64,000 bases of DNA from Cyanobium sp. M30B3 (GCA_018399015.1 CP073761.1:2418001-2482000); one strand, 5' to 3'. Numbered from the stretch's first letter, positions 38,330 through 46,489 are shown. The notes: a model not told the origin generated them from the letters alone. Numbers and translations: made by a program.

Positions 38330-39483
38330 AGACGGGGTGGGATACAATGCCATTGGGCGATGTGTGTCCGATATCGAATCGGAAGCCGGAGGTATTTACA
38401 GGACTACGTCGCTATTTCTCAACGGGCGCGGTTGGATCGGAAGGCGAATTGTCAGAGCCAGATCTTGTTGACTATGCTAACCGACCAAGTCGAGCCGGAT
38501 GCATGCCTGAAGTCGGTGACATTGGTTTCGCGCGGATGAAAGGAACTAAGAAAGTAATTCTCATCGACTCATCGCTAAAGGGTTCGTTGTTTTCGACGGG
38601 ATTCTGCTTTGTTACGCCGCGATCAAATGTCGAATCACGTTACGCTTTCTATTTTCTTACGTCTGATAATTTTCAGAGCCAGAAGGATGACGTTGCGGGT
38701 GATGGAATAATGGGAGGAGTCAGGAACTCTCACGCGGCAGCTATCGGAATGCCGCTACCCACGTTGGCTGAACAGCAGCGAATAGTCGGCCTGCTTGACG
38801 ATGTATTTCAGGGCCTCGCCGTCGCCAAGGCGAGCGCCGAAAAGAACTTAGAAAATGCCCGTTCTCTCTTCAAAAGCCAACTCCAAGTCGTCTTCAGCCG
38901 GCGCGGCCGGGGTTGGGTTGATAGGCGGTTAGATGCAATAGCTGAGTTCTCGCAGGGGATACAGGTCGGCTTGGGTGACCAATCGAGCACGCCTATAACA
39001 GGCATGGTTCGGTTTATCCGAATCATTGACTATACCCAGGGAACAGATGATATCCGATATGTCCCAGATCCGGGTCCCCGATATTGGGCGGATAGATCCG
39101 ATATTGTAATGGTCCGCTATGGGTCGCCGGGATTGGTGGGCCGAGGAATCGAAGGAGTGATCGCGAACAATCTTTTCAAGATATCCATTCGCGACGACTC
39201 ATTGACAAATGACTTCTTGGCTTACTTCTTGGGACAAGAAACGGTTCAAAAATTCCTAAGTAGTCAAGGCTCATCCACCATGCCCGCGCTGACTTTTAAG
39301 CAGCTTGGTGCAGTGGTTGTTTCGTTCCCGCATGAAATCGAGCAACAGAACGAGATTGTCACCAAGCTCGACTCCTTCCGCCAAGAAACTCAACGACTCA
39401 CCCACCTCTACGAACGCAAACTCGCCGCTCTGGAGGATCTAAAGAAGACCCTTCTGCACCAGGCGTTCAACGGCGAGCTCTGA
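38326..39483 (+). CDS. hsdS: Type I restriction-modification specificity subunit HsdS
   Basis: HsdS sets the DNA target of the complex. The 385-residue protein has two target-recognition domains (about 1-150 and 205-340), each followed by a conserved helical spacer (AEQQRIVGLLDDVFQGLAVA and EIEQQNEIVTKLDSFRQETQ). It ends LYERKLAALEDLKKTLLHQA, typical of HsdS. The recognition-domain DNA is visibly more AT-rich than hsdM or hsdR, as expected from domain swapping. It is coupled to hsdM by an ATGA overlap. The recognition sequence cannot be deduced. Confidence 0.93.
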   Translation: MKTGWDTMPLGDVCPISNRKPEVFTGLRRYFSTGAVGSEGELSEPDLVDYANRPSRAGCMPEVGDIGFARMKGTKKVILIDSSLKGSLFSTGFCFVTPRSNVESRYAFYFLTSDNFQSQKDDVAGDGIMGGVRNSHAAAIGMPLPTLAEQQRIVGLLDDVFQGLAVAKASAEKNLENARSLFKSQLQVVFSRRGRGWVDRRLDAIAEFSQGIQVGLGDQSSTPITGMVRFIRIIDYTQGTDDIRYVPDPGPRYWADRSDIVMVRYGSPGLVGRGIEGVIANNLFKISIRDDSLTNDFLAYFLGQETVQKFLSSQGSSTMPALTFKQLGAVVVSFPHEIEQQNEIVTKLDSFRQETQRLTHLYERKLAALEDLKKTLLHQAFNGEL

Positions 39484-39539
39484 GCTCCAGGCTTTGGCCT
39501 CCAGTTCATCGCGCCTTCAGCCATCCAACCAGTCCAGAC

Positions 39540-39566
39540 GCCGCCATGACGGCGGCCGTTTCTTCA
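39540..39566 (+). terminator. Possible terminator after hsdS
   Basis: A 6-bp GCCGCC/GGCGGC stem with loop ATGAC (39540-39556) is followed by CGTTTCTTCA. The T-tract is short and interrupted, so termination may be weak. It sits between the hsdMS operon and the convergent yoeB gene. Confidence 0.45.
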
Positions 39567-39611
39567 CTCTGCCCGGACGCACGGTCGGCCTGCCGACAAC
39601 TCGCCGCTGTC

Positions 39612-39881
39612 TTACCGGTAGTGAACCCTGCAGGCCAGGATCACAAGAAGCTCGCCATCCAACCGATAAACCAGCCGGTGCGCTTCATCGATGCGACGCG
39701 ACCAGCGCCCAGCCAGGTTTTCCCGCAGACGTTCGGGTTTGCCGATGCCAGCGAAGGGATCGCGCAGGCAAGCCTGGATTAGCTGGTTGATGCGCCGCAG
39801 CTGTCTTCGGTCCTGGCTCTGCCAGTGGAGGGTGTCGTCCCAGGCGGCTGAAGTCCAGGCGAGCCGCTCAAGCGCCGGCAT
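39612..39881 (-). CDS. yoeB: YoeB-family toxin (Txe/YoeB mRNA endonuclease)
   Basis: YoeB toxins cleave mRNA at the ribosomal A site. The 89-residue protein shows the family sequence AWDDTLHWQSQDRRQLRRIN, DPFAGIGKPERLRENLAGRW and SRRIDEAHRLVYRLDGELLV followed by CRVHY. The catalytic-type residues (Glu in KPE, Arg in WSRRID, His-Tyr near the end) are present. Start ATG 39881 lies inside the antitoxin gene (14-base overlap), the normal operon layout. Its antitoxin is truncated, see the entry for 39868-40026. Confidence 0.92.
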   Translation of the reverse strand: MPALERLAWTSAAWDDTLHWQSQDRRQLRRINQLIQACLRDPFAGIGKPERLRENLAGRWSRRIDEAHRLVYRLDGELLVILACRVHYR

Positions 39882-40026
39882 CGGCCAGATCCGGATCAAT
39901 CAGCCCATGGGAGAGGAGCTCCCCGCGCCCGGCCTGCTCCAGCGACTGCTGCAGATGGGCCGCATTGGCCGGGGAACGCAGCAGGTGCACGGTTTCCATC
40001 AGGCTGTTGGTCGTGTCGAGCGACAT
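39868..40026 (-). pseudogene. yefM: YefM-type antitoxin, N-terminal half missing
   Basis: From ATG 40026 the frame gives 52 residues, MSLDTTNSLMETVHLLRSPA through QQSLEQAGRGELL, which is the C-terminal toxin-neutralising half of YefM. The codons just upstream continue the family sequence (RHAKGAVV, where VVMSLD is internal in normal YefM). They then become unrelated sequence before any start, so the N-terminal DNA-binding and dimerisation part has been lost. Either a shortened antitoxin is made from ATG 40026 or the pair is no longer regulated normally. Confidence 0.8.
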
Positions 40027-40135
40027 CACCACCGCCCCCTTGGCGTGCCGTCCCCTGCTGCATTGGCTGCTACCGGTGGAGGAGCTTGGAGCGCCCTGGC
40101 TGGTCTAGTCTGGTCTGGTTGAGCCGTGTGCAGCC

Positions 40136-40414
40136 ATGGTGTCCCGTCCCAGCCCTGGTCAGAGCACGGGCCCGAGCCGTGTGGTGAACATGCTCGAGGC
40201 CAAGACCCACCTCTCGCGGCTGGTGGAGGCGATCGAAACCGGCGCCGAAGCCGAGGTGGTGATCGCCCGCAACGGCCGGCCCGTGGCGCGGCTCACCAGC
40301 CTGCAGGCACCGGCCCGGCCCCGCCGGTTGGGCATCGCCCGGGGGCAGTTCGTGGCGCCCGACTCCATCGATGCCGCCAATCCCCAGATCGCCGAACTGT
40401 TCGAGCAGGGCTGA
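40136..40414 (+). CDS. Phd/YefM-family antitoxin
   Basis: The 92-residue protein has the Phd fold signature VVNMLEAKTHLSRLVEAIET followed by EVVIARNGRPVARLTSL. Its C-terminal tail (GQFVAPDSIDAANPQIAELF) is the usual toxin-binding segment. The start is ATG 40136, with a shorter start at ATG 40190 possible. The stop codon overlaps the toxin start (TGATG). It lies just upstream of and divergent from the truncated YefM gene, which suggests its insertion may have removed the YefM 5' end. Confidence 0.92.
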   Translation: MVSRPSPGQSTGPSRVVNMLEAKTHLSRLVEAIETGAEAEVVIARNGRPVARLTSLQAPARPRRLGIARGQFVAPDSIDAANPQIAELFEQG

Positions 40415-40806
40415 TGCACCTGCTGCTCGATACCCACACCTTTCTCTGGGCCATCACCGATGACCCGAAGCTGGGGCCCGCCAGCCGGGAGCTGATCACC
40501 CACCAGGCCAGTGCGGTGATGGTCAGCCACGTGTCGCTCTGGGAGATCGCCATCAAGCACGCCCTAGCCCGTGCCGACATGCCCCTGTCGGCTCGCGAGG
40601 CCATCCCCTGGGCGGAGCAGTCGGGCTTTGTGTTCCTCCCGATCGGCCTTCCCCATCTGCTGGCGCTCGAACAGCTGCCCCTGCACCACCGCGATCCGTT
40701 TGACCGTCTGCTGGTGGCCCAGGCGATCAGCGGCCCCTTCACCCTGGTCAGTGCCGATACGGCGTTCGCCGCCTATGGCTGCCCACTGCAGGACGCGCGC
40801 CGCTGA
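40414..40806 (+). CDS. PIN-domain toxin (VapC-like ribonuclease)
   Basis: This 130-residue PIN nuclease has the acidic residues in MHLLLDTHTFLWAITDDPKL, SLWEIAIKHALAR, HHRDPFDRLLVAQAI and LVSADTAFAAYG. The HRDPFDR form is typical of PIN toxins paired with Phd antitoxins. The ATG overlaps the antitoxin stop. Length is normal for VapC (about 130) and all metal-binding acids appear present, so it is probably an active RNase kept in check by the Phd partner. Confidence 0.93.
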   Translation: MHLLLDTHTFLWAITDDPKLGPASRELITHQASAVMVSHVSLWEIAIKHALARADMPLSAREAIPWAEQSGFVFLPIGLPHLLALEQLPLHHRDPFDRLLVAQAISGPFTLVSADTAFAAYGCPLQDARR

Positions 40807-40844
40807 AACAGGCAGAGTCCGGCCACACGCGTCAAACTAGCCCC

Positions 40845-41228
40845 ATGAGCGCAACAGCCCGCCCCTCCAGCTATCACTACGTGGTGGATGAGCCACTGCT
40901 GCGCACGATCGCGGCCGAGATCCAGGCAGCCATCCCCGGATCCGCGGTGCGCCTGTTTGGTTCCCGTGCCCGCGGCACCGAGCGGCCCGATTCAGACCTG
41001 GATCTGCTGATTACCGTGCCGGATGAATGGTTGGCCAACCATTCGCGCTTTGAGGAAACGGATGCCCTGGGCTGGAAGCTGGCCCATCACCGCCTGCCCA
41101 TTGAACTGCTGCTCTACTCCGCCAGTGAAGTGGAGGAGCGGCGCCATGGACGTCAGAACGTGATTGCCGAGGCGTTCCGCTATGGGCGCCGGCTGGATCC
41201 TGCGGAGCCTCTGCATGGCCCCGGCTGA
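40845..41228 (+). CDS. Minimal nucleotidyltransferase (MNT) antitoxin-type protein
   Basis: The 127-residue protein has the nucleotidyltransferase motif LFGSRARGTERPDSDLDLLI (GSx10DxD) and a third acidic residue in PIELLLY. In MNT-HEPN systems this protein (MntA) AMPylates and silences the HEPN toxin. Its 3' end overlaps the HEPN gene by 14 bases. It follows the Phd/PIN pair by 38 bases in the same direction. Confidence 0.88.
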   Translation: MSATARPSSYHYVVDEPLLRTIAAEIQAAIPGSAVRLFGSRARGTERPDSDLDLLITVPDEWLANHSRFEETDALGWKLAHHRLPIELLLYSASEVEERRHGRQNVIAEAFRYGRRLDPAEPLHGPG

Positions 41229-41598
41229 AACAGCGGCCGGCTTTCTGCGCATCGCGCACCGTGACCTGCGCACCGCGTTGGCCATGGCGGATGCTTCGCT
41301 CTTTGAGGAAGCCACCTGGGGCTTTCATCTGCAGCAGGCGATCGAGAAGGCTCTGAAGGCCTGGCTGCTGGTGCTCACGCCAGAGCAGCCACCCTTCAGT
41401 CACAACCTCAGGCTGCTGTTTCAGATGCTGCGCGATCAGGGCGCTGCTGTTGAGCCCTTCGTTGGCCTCAGCCGCTTCACCCTGTTTGCCGTGGTGTGGC
41501 GCTACGACGAAGAACCGGATGTGGAACACCTCGATCGCACCGCCTGGAACCAGCTCTGCGCGGAGCTGCTCGACCATGTGGGCAGCCTGTTGCCATGA
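41215..41598 (+). CDS. HEPN-domain protein, partner of the MNT protein
   Basis: The 127-residue protein matches PF05168-type HEPN: AHRDLRTALAMADASLFEEA, GFHLQQAIEKALKAWLLVLT, FSHNLRLLFQMLRDQG and FAVVWRYDEEPDVEH. The catalytic R-phi-x(4-6)-H motif of RNase HEPN toxins is not exact: the Arg of WRYDEEP is nine residues before the His. RNase activity is therefore uncertain. ATG 41215 overlaps the MNT gene, and its stop overlaps hsdR (ATGA), tying the toxin-antitoxin pair to the restriction subunit. Confidence 0.85.
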   Translation: MAPAETAAGFLRIAHRDLRTALAMADASLFEEATWGFHLQQAIEKALKAWLLVLTPEQPPFSHNLRLLFQMLRDQGAAVEPFVGLSRFTLFAVVWRYDEEPDVEHLDRTAWNQLCAELLDHVGSLLP

Positions 41599-43937
41599 AC
41601 GAGGCCGAAACCCGCGCTGAGCTGATCGACCCGCTGCTCACCGCCGCCGGTTGGGGCGTGGTGGAGGGCAGCCGCATTCGCCGTGAGTTTCCGATCGCGC
41701 CCGGGCGCATCGAGGGCGGCGGTCGCCGCGGCAAGTCCCTCAGCGCCGACTACGTGCTCAGCTACCGCAATACAGCCCTGGCAGTGGTGGAGGCCAAGGC
41801 CGATACCCTGCCGCTCACCGAGGGGGTGGGCCAGGCCAAGGAATACGCCGCCAAGCTCCAGCTGCGCTTCACCTATGCCAGCAACGGCAAGGGCATCTAC
41901 GCCATCGATAGGGAGACGGGCGAGGAGGGGGAGGCCGAAGGCTTCCCCACGCCCCAGGAGCTGTGGGCGCGCACCTTCGCCGCAGAGAACGCCTGGCGTG
42001 ATCGCTTCGCCGCCATCCCCTACCCCGACAAGGGCGGCAGCTGGCAGATCCGCTTCTACCAGGAGATCGCCGTGAAGCGGGTGCTGGAGGCCATCACCGC
42101 CGGCCAGAACCGCATCCTGTTGACGCTGGCCACCGGCACCGGCAAGACCTCGATCGCCTTCCAGATCCTCTGGCAGTTGTTTGCGGCCCGCTGGAACCTC
42201 AGCGGTGAACCCACCCGTCGGCCGCGCATCCTGTTTCTGGCTGATCGCAACAACCTCGCCGATCAGGCCTTCAACGACTTCACCGCCTTCGCCGCCTTCG
42301 AAGAAAACGCCCTGGTGCGGATCAATCCCGAAGACCTGCGCCGCAAGGGCCGCGTGCCCACCAACGCCAGTGTGTTCCTCACCATCTTCCAAACCTTCAT
42401 GAGCGGGCCGGTGCTGGATGGCAAGCCCTCCCCCTGGTTCGGTCAGTACCCGGCCGACTTTTTTGATTTCATCGTGATCGATGAGTGCCATCGCGGTGGC
42501 GCCAACAACGAATCCACCTGGCGCGGCATCCTTGAGTATTTCTCCCCTGCCGTGCAGCTCGGCCTCACCGCCACGCCGCGCCGCAACGACAACATCGACA
42601 CCTACGCCTACTTCGGCGAACCGGTGTTCACCTACTCGCTGAAGGAGGGCATCAACGATGGCTTCCTCACACCCTTCCGCGTCAAGCAGGTCACCACCAC
42701 TCTCGACGACTACATCTATACTCCCGATGACACGGTGGTGGAAGGAGAGGTCGAAGCCGGCAGGCTCTACAAGGAAGCCGACTTCAACAAAATCATCGAG
42801 ATCAAACAGCGTGAACAGCAGCGGGTGGAGATCTTTATGGGACAGATCGATCAACGCCAGAAAACCCTGGTGTTCTGTGCCACCCAAGACCATGCCCTGG
42901 CGATCCGCGACCTGATCAACCAGTGCAAGACCAGCACCGATCCCAACTACTGCCAGCGGGTTACTGCCAACGACGGCGAACTGGGCAACACCTGGCTGCG
43001 ATCCTTTCAGGACAATGAAAAGACGATCCCCACCATCCTCACCACCTCGCAAAAACTCTCCACGGGCGTGGATGCCCGCAACGTGCGCAACATCGTGCTG
43101 CTGCGGCCGGTGAACTCGATGATCGAGTTCAAGCAGATCATTGGCCGTGGCACCCGCCTCTACGACGGCAAGGAGTACTTCACCATCTACGACTTCGTGA
43201 AGGCCCACCATCACTTCAGTGATCCTGAGTGGGATGGCGAACCCCAGGAGCCCGAACCCGTTGGCCCTCGCCAGGCTCTGCCCCCAACGGAACCCCCAGA
43301 ACCCAATGCCCCCGAAGGGGATGACGACACCAGCGGCCAGCCCCGACGTCAAAAGGCCCGCATCAAGCTGGGCGACGGCAAGGAACGCTCCATCCAGCAC
43401 ATGATGGTGACCAGCTTCTGGCACCCAGACGGCACACCGATGAGTTCGCAGCAGTTCCTGGAACTGCTCTATGGAAAACTGCCGGAGTTCGTCAAAGACG
43501 AAGCCGAGCTGCGGGAACTCTGGAGCTCTCCAGAAACCCGCCGCAAGCTGCTCCAGGGCCTCGAAGAGAAGGGCTTCGGTGCAGCCCAGCTGGCCGAGAT
43601 GCAGACGATCATCAATGCCGCAAACAGTGATCTTTTCGATGTGCTGGCCCATGTGGCCTATGCCCTGCAGCCCATCCCCCGTGAGGAGCGCGCTGCCCAT
43701 GCACGCCTGTATATCCACTCCAAATGCACGAGCAAGCAGCAGCTCTTCCTGAATTTCGTTCTCCAGCACTACGTGACGCTGGGTGTGCAGGAGCTGGCCC
43801 TGGAAAAGCTCACGCCATTGCTGCAGCTTCGCTACCAGAACTCCATCGCTGATGCCGTGGCCGATCTGGGCAGACCAGAAGAAATTGGCCAGCTCTTTGC
43901 CGGCTTCCAGCGGTACCTCTATGAACCATCGGCCTGA
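41595..43937 (+). CDS. hsdR: Type I restriction enzyme subunit HsdR
   Basis: HsdR is the translocating and cleaving subunit. The 780-residue protein begins with the endonuclease domain (ADYVLSYRNTALAVVEAKAD, PD-(D/E)xK type). The SF2 helicase motor follows: Walker A LTLATGTGKTSIAFQIL, DEAD-box variant IVIDECHRGGANNES, LGLTATPRRNDN and motif VI EFKQIIGRGTRLYDGKEYF. A C-terminal helical region completes it. A charged Pro/Glu linker lies near residue 560. It is separated from hsdM-hsdS by about 2.1 kb of toxin-antitoxin genes but runs in the same direction and is coupled to the HEPN gene. Confidence 0.95.
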   Translation: MNEAETRAELIDPLLTAAGWGVVEGSRIRREFPIAPGRIEGGGRRGKSLSADYVLSYRNTALAVVEAKADTLPLTEGVGQAKEYAAKLQLRFTYASNGKGIYAIDRETGEEGEAEGFPTPQELWARTFAAENAWRDRFAAIPYPDKGGSWQIRFYQEIAVKRVLEAITAGQNRILLTLATGTGKTSIAFQILWQLFAARWNLSGEPTRRPRILFLADRNNLADQAFNDFTAFAAFEENALVRINPEDLRRKGRVPTNASVFLTIFQTFMSGPVLDGKPSPWFGQYPADFFDFIVIDECHRGGANNESTWRGILEYFSPAVQLGLTATPRRNDNIDTYAYFGEPVFTYSLKEGINDGFLTPFRVKQVTTTLDDYIYTPDDTVVEGEVEAGRLYKEADFNKIIEIKQREQQRVEIFMGQIDQRQKTLVFCATQDHALAIRDLINQCKTSTDPNYCQRVTANDGELGNTWLRSFQDNEKTIPTILTTSQKLSTGVDARNVRNIVLLRPVNSMIEFKQIIGRGTRLYDGKEYFTIYDFVKAHHHFSDPEWDGEPQEPEPVGPRQALPPTEPPEPNAPEGDDDTSGQPRRQKARIKLGDGKERSIQHMMVTSFWHPDGTPMSSQQFLELLYGKLPEFVKDEAELRELWSSPETRRKLLQGLEEKGFGAAQLAEMQTIINAANSDLFDVLAHVAYALQPIPREERAAHARLYIHSKCTSKQQLFLNFVLQHYVTLGVQELALEKLTPLLQLRYQNSIADAVADLGRPEEIGQLFAGFQRYLYEPSA

Positions 43938-44051
43938 TTCCTGCTTGGTTCTGGAAGGCCGGTCACCGCAGGCTTGCTGGCACACCCACCCGCCCCTGAC
44001 TGTTCAACGGCTGAGCCCCTGCGGCAGACCCTCCCCTTGCCTGGCGGTCGA

Positions 44052-45206
44052 TCAATGGCGGTAGACGGCGGCCAGCCCGCTGCTGCTGGGCATCTGGTTT
44101 GCGGCCAGCACCACCACTTCGGCGCCCATGGCCAGGGCTTCCTGGCCCAGCTCATCCAACAGATCCCCCATCTGCGGATCCCCGGCTTCGCCCAGCTCGA
44201 TGCCTCCCATGGCCCGATTGATCCGGCCTGGAATCTCACGCTGGGCTTCGATCAGCAGCCGGGCCACGCGTCCTTCCCGGATCGCGTTGGCAACCTGGTG
44301 CAGATTGTGGTTGGCCAGGCCTTCAGATCTTGCGCTGCCATAGTCCTCAACCATGGCGGCCACTCGTGTGTGAAACAGTGGTTCGATCAGGTTCCAGGCC
44401 CTGCGGCGCAGGGTGTCGTTCCCTGGCTCATCCGGTGGATAGAACCCAATGCCTTCCCGCCTCAGAAAGGGATTGTGGCTCACACGCTGAAACAGATGGT
44501 GATGTTCCGGCAGCGCAGCGAGAAGCATGGGCAGGCGTGAGGGTTGGGAGTATTCCTCCAGCACGGCGCGGTCCACGGCGCGAAAGAATCGTTCCGTATC
44601 CAGATCCACTTCCGTCTCTCTGCCGCCATGGCCGTGATGCATCGCTGAACGCCCCACGCCCACACCGCCGTAGGAGGCCACGGTCTGATGGGGTTCGGTG
44701 ATCTCTGCCCCCAGGGCCTCCACCATGGTTCGCGGGATGCCATCAGGGGGTTCGATCTCATCCAGCACGTCGCGGTTGCCCTCGAACAACCTGATCTCGG
44801 TTCGGCTCACCCCCAGCACGTGATACCGGTCTGCCGTTTGCAGGATGCGCAGCAGCGGTTTGAGATGGAAACTCTCTGCCACCTCAGCCATTTCAGCCAC
44901 CGGCCGATGCAGCTTGTAGACCCGGAAGATGTCTGCTGACGCCAGCACTGCCAGGCCATCGAGGGTGTTGTTCCAGAAGTCGTGATTCTTTGCCAGGGCA
45001 TGGAAGGAGTCCAGGATCGGAGCGATCTCGCTGCGGGGATGACGCTGCAGCGCCGATTCCTCCAGGGCCTTCATCAGGTTGCCAAACCGGATCTGATCCT
45101 GCTGATTCTCGGGACGGTGCCGATGGGTTGGTTGATAGAGCGAAAAGCAAGGTGGAATGCCGTTGTTCAAGATCCCAGCGGCCATGTCTTTTTCGAGGTT
45201 GCTCAC
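44052..45206 (-). CDS. baeRF3-type bacterial archaeo-eukaryotic release factor-like protein
   Basis: The 384-residue protein resembles the baeRF3 family, bacterial relatives of eRF1/Pelota domains: CFSLYQPTHRHRPENQQDQI, LAVLASADIFRVYKLHRPVA, LKPLLRILQTADRYHVLGVS and EIRLFEGNRDVLDEIE, with EGIGFYPPDEPGNDTLRRRA further on. Members are thought to act on stalled or stressed ribosomes, often beside ribosome-hibernation genes, but experiments are scarce. No signal peptide is visible. It ends 114 bases from hsdR in convergent orientation. It may belong to the island or to the flanking core. Confidence 0.8.
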   Translation of the reverse strand: MSNLEKDMAAGILNNGIPPCFSLYQPTHRHRPENQQDQIRFGNLMKALEESALQRHPRSEIAPILDSFHALAKNHDFWNNTLDGLAVLASADIFRVYKLHRPVAEMAEVAESFHLKPLLRILQTADRYHVLGVSRTEIRLFEGNRDVLDEIEPPDGIPRTMVEALGAEITEPHQTVASYGGVGVGRSAMHHGHGGRETEVDLDTERFFRAVDRAVLEEYSQPSRLPMLLAALPEHHHLFQRVSHNPFLRREGIGFYPPDEPGNDTLRRRAWNLIEPLFHTRVAAMVEDYGSARSEGLANHNLHQVANAIREGRVARLLIEAQREIPGRINRAMGGIELGEAGDPQMGDLLDELGQEALAMGAEVVVLAANQMPSSSGLAAVYRH

Positions 45207-45496
45207 GCTGCTTCTCTTGGGTGGAATCGCAATGATTTATTTATGCTTTGGTATGGATTTTCATCCGTGCACGCCTGATCCACCTGAGGCCGGCCTGCTG
45301 CCGGGGTTTCGCTGGGGTCGGAAGCTGAGAGCGCTTCACTACCTTCTAGGGCTGTATTTCCAGCGCGTTCGAAACTGCATCACATCCGGTTTCGTTTCGG
45401 CCCCGGTCCAGGCCCAGCTTCCAGGTCCAGCTCCCTGGGCGCTTCGCCGGCCCGCGGTTTGCTGGTCACACTGTTGGTTCCACTCGCCCGTGGTCC
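45207..45496. other. Intergenic region before the hydrogenase maturation genes
   Basis: This 290-base gap shows no supported gene. An open frame crosses it, but its sequence has no family features and runs into hoxW out of frame. The first 60 bases are AT-richer than the rest. This is the likely right junction of the accessory block, and it should contain the promoter for hoxW-hypA. Confidence 0.5.
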
Positions 45497-45964
45497 ATGG
45501 AGATGCATCCCCAGCACAAGCGCCTGGTGATCGGCATCGGCAACCCCCTGCGCGGCGACGATGGCGCGGGCTGCTGGCTGGCCGAGCAGGCGGCGGTGCT
45601 CACCGCGGCCGATCCCGGCGGGCCGGTGGCGGTGCGCAGCGTGCAGCAGCTCACCCCCGAGCTGGCCGAGGAGCTGGCCCAGCTGGAGGAGGTGCTGTTC
45701 ATCGACGCCTGGCTGGCGCCGGCCACGGCCGCACCGGAGCTCACGGAGATCGCCCCTGCCCCAGGGGCGGCGGACAGCCACCGGCTGGAGCCCGCCCAGC
45801 TGCTGGCGATGGGCCAGGCCCTGTTTGGCCCCATGCCCCGGGCCCATCTGCTGCAGGTGCCCGCCCACGCCTTTGCCCATGGCATGGAACTCTCCGAGGA
45901 GCTGGAGGCCACCTTGCCCGCCGCCCGGGTCCTGCTCCAGACCTGGCTCCACGGCGCTGCATGA
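45497..45964 (+). CDS. hoxW: Hydrogenase maturation endopeptidase (HoxW type)
   Basis: HoxW removes the C-terminal extension of HoxH after nickel insertion. The 155-residue protein has the family motif LVIGIGNPLRGDDGAGCWLA with the nickel-sensing acidic residue, a second acidic ligand in EEVLFIDAWLAP, and the late histidine in VPAHAFAHGMELSEEL. The name HoxW rather than HupD/HybD is inferred from the presence of only a Hox hydrogenase in the window. hypA follows six bases after its stop. Confidence 0.9.
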   Translation: MEMHPQHKRLVIGIGNPLRGDDGAGCWLAEQAAVLTAADPGGPVAVRSVQQLTPELAEELAQLEEVLFIDAWLAPATAAPELTEIAPAPGAADSHRLEPAQLLAMGQALFGPMPRAHLLQVPAHAFAHGMELSEELEATLPAARVLLQTWLHGAA

Positions 45965-45970
45965 GTGCCG

Positions 45971-46312
45971 ATGCATGAGCTCAGCCTGATGGAGGCCCTG
46001 CGCGACCAGGCCCTGGCGGCGGCCCGGGCCGAGGGGGCGGTGCGCATCGCGGCGATCAGCCTGCGGGTGGGGGAGCTCTCGGGGGTGGAGCTGGAGGCGC
46101 TGCGCTTCGCCTTCCCGGTGGCGATGGAGGGCACGATCGCCGCCGCCGCCGAGCTGAGCATCGAGCGTGAGCCGGCCGAGTGCCACTGCGCCGTGTGCGA
46201 TGCCCCCTTCCCCGCCCCCCACGGCTGCTGCGACTGCCCCCGCTGCGGCACGATCAGCCGCCGGCTGCTGCGCGGCCGCGACCTGCGCCTGCTGGCCCTG
46301 GAGGTGGAGTGA
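45971..46312 (+). CDS. hypA: Hydrogenase nickel incorporation protein HypA
   Basis: HypA hands nickel to HypB and the hydrogenase large subunit. The 113-residue protein must begin with Met-His, because His2 binds nickel, which fixes the start at ATG 45971 (MHELSLMEALRDQALAAARA). The zinc site is CAVCDAPFPAPHGCCDCPRC, with two CxxC pairs. Length matches HypA (about 113-118). Confidence 0.96.
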   Translation: MHELSLMEALRDQALAAARAEGAVRIAAISLRVGELSGVELEALRFAFPVAMEGTIAAAAELSIEREPAECHCAVCDAPFPAPHGCCDCPRCGTISRRLLRGRDLRLLALEVE

Positions 46313-46317
46313 GGGGT

Positions 46318-46489
46318 TCAGCTGAAGGCCATGCCCTGCTCAGCGGCCATGCCCGCAAGCAGATGGGCGTCCACGTAGCCGATGCCACGCCCCATCAGCT
46401 GGTGCCCTTCAATCATCAGCAGCACCTCCGCGTCGCGGGCCACGGCTGCGGAGGTGATCCACCCACACCGAGGTGTCCACCAGGATCAA
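46318..46489 (-). pseudogene. VapC (PIN) toxin remnant with internal deletion
   Basis: TTG 46489 opens MILVDTSVWVDHLRS, the classic VapC N-terminus. The sequence then jumps, out of frame, to a segment that reads ARDAEVLLMIEGHQLMGRG and IGYVDAHLLAG in the +1/+2 frame, which is the VapC C-terminal third with its conserved YVDAHLL. The central half of the nuclease is gone and the frames do not join, so no toxin can be made. It lies six bases beyond the hypA stop in convergent orientation. Confidence 0.82.

Noticed and set aside
41502-43985. An 827-codon minus-strand frame opposite hsdR
   Set aside because: It is antisense to a full set of HsdR motifs and has no domain of its own.
32787-45496. 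Prophage
   Set aside because: No capsid, portal, terminase, tail or integrase gene is seen in the block; only one protein is phage-type.
45157-45978. A plus-strand frame starting MPLFKIPAAMSF before hoxW
   Set aside because: It begins inside the baeRF3 gene on the other strand and runs through hoxW in a wrong frame; only its first 20 residues look membrane-like.
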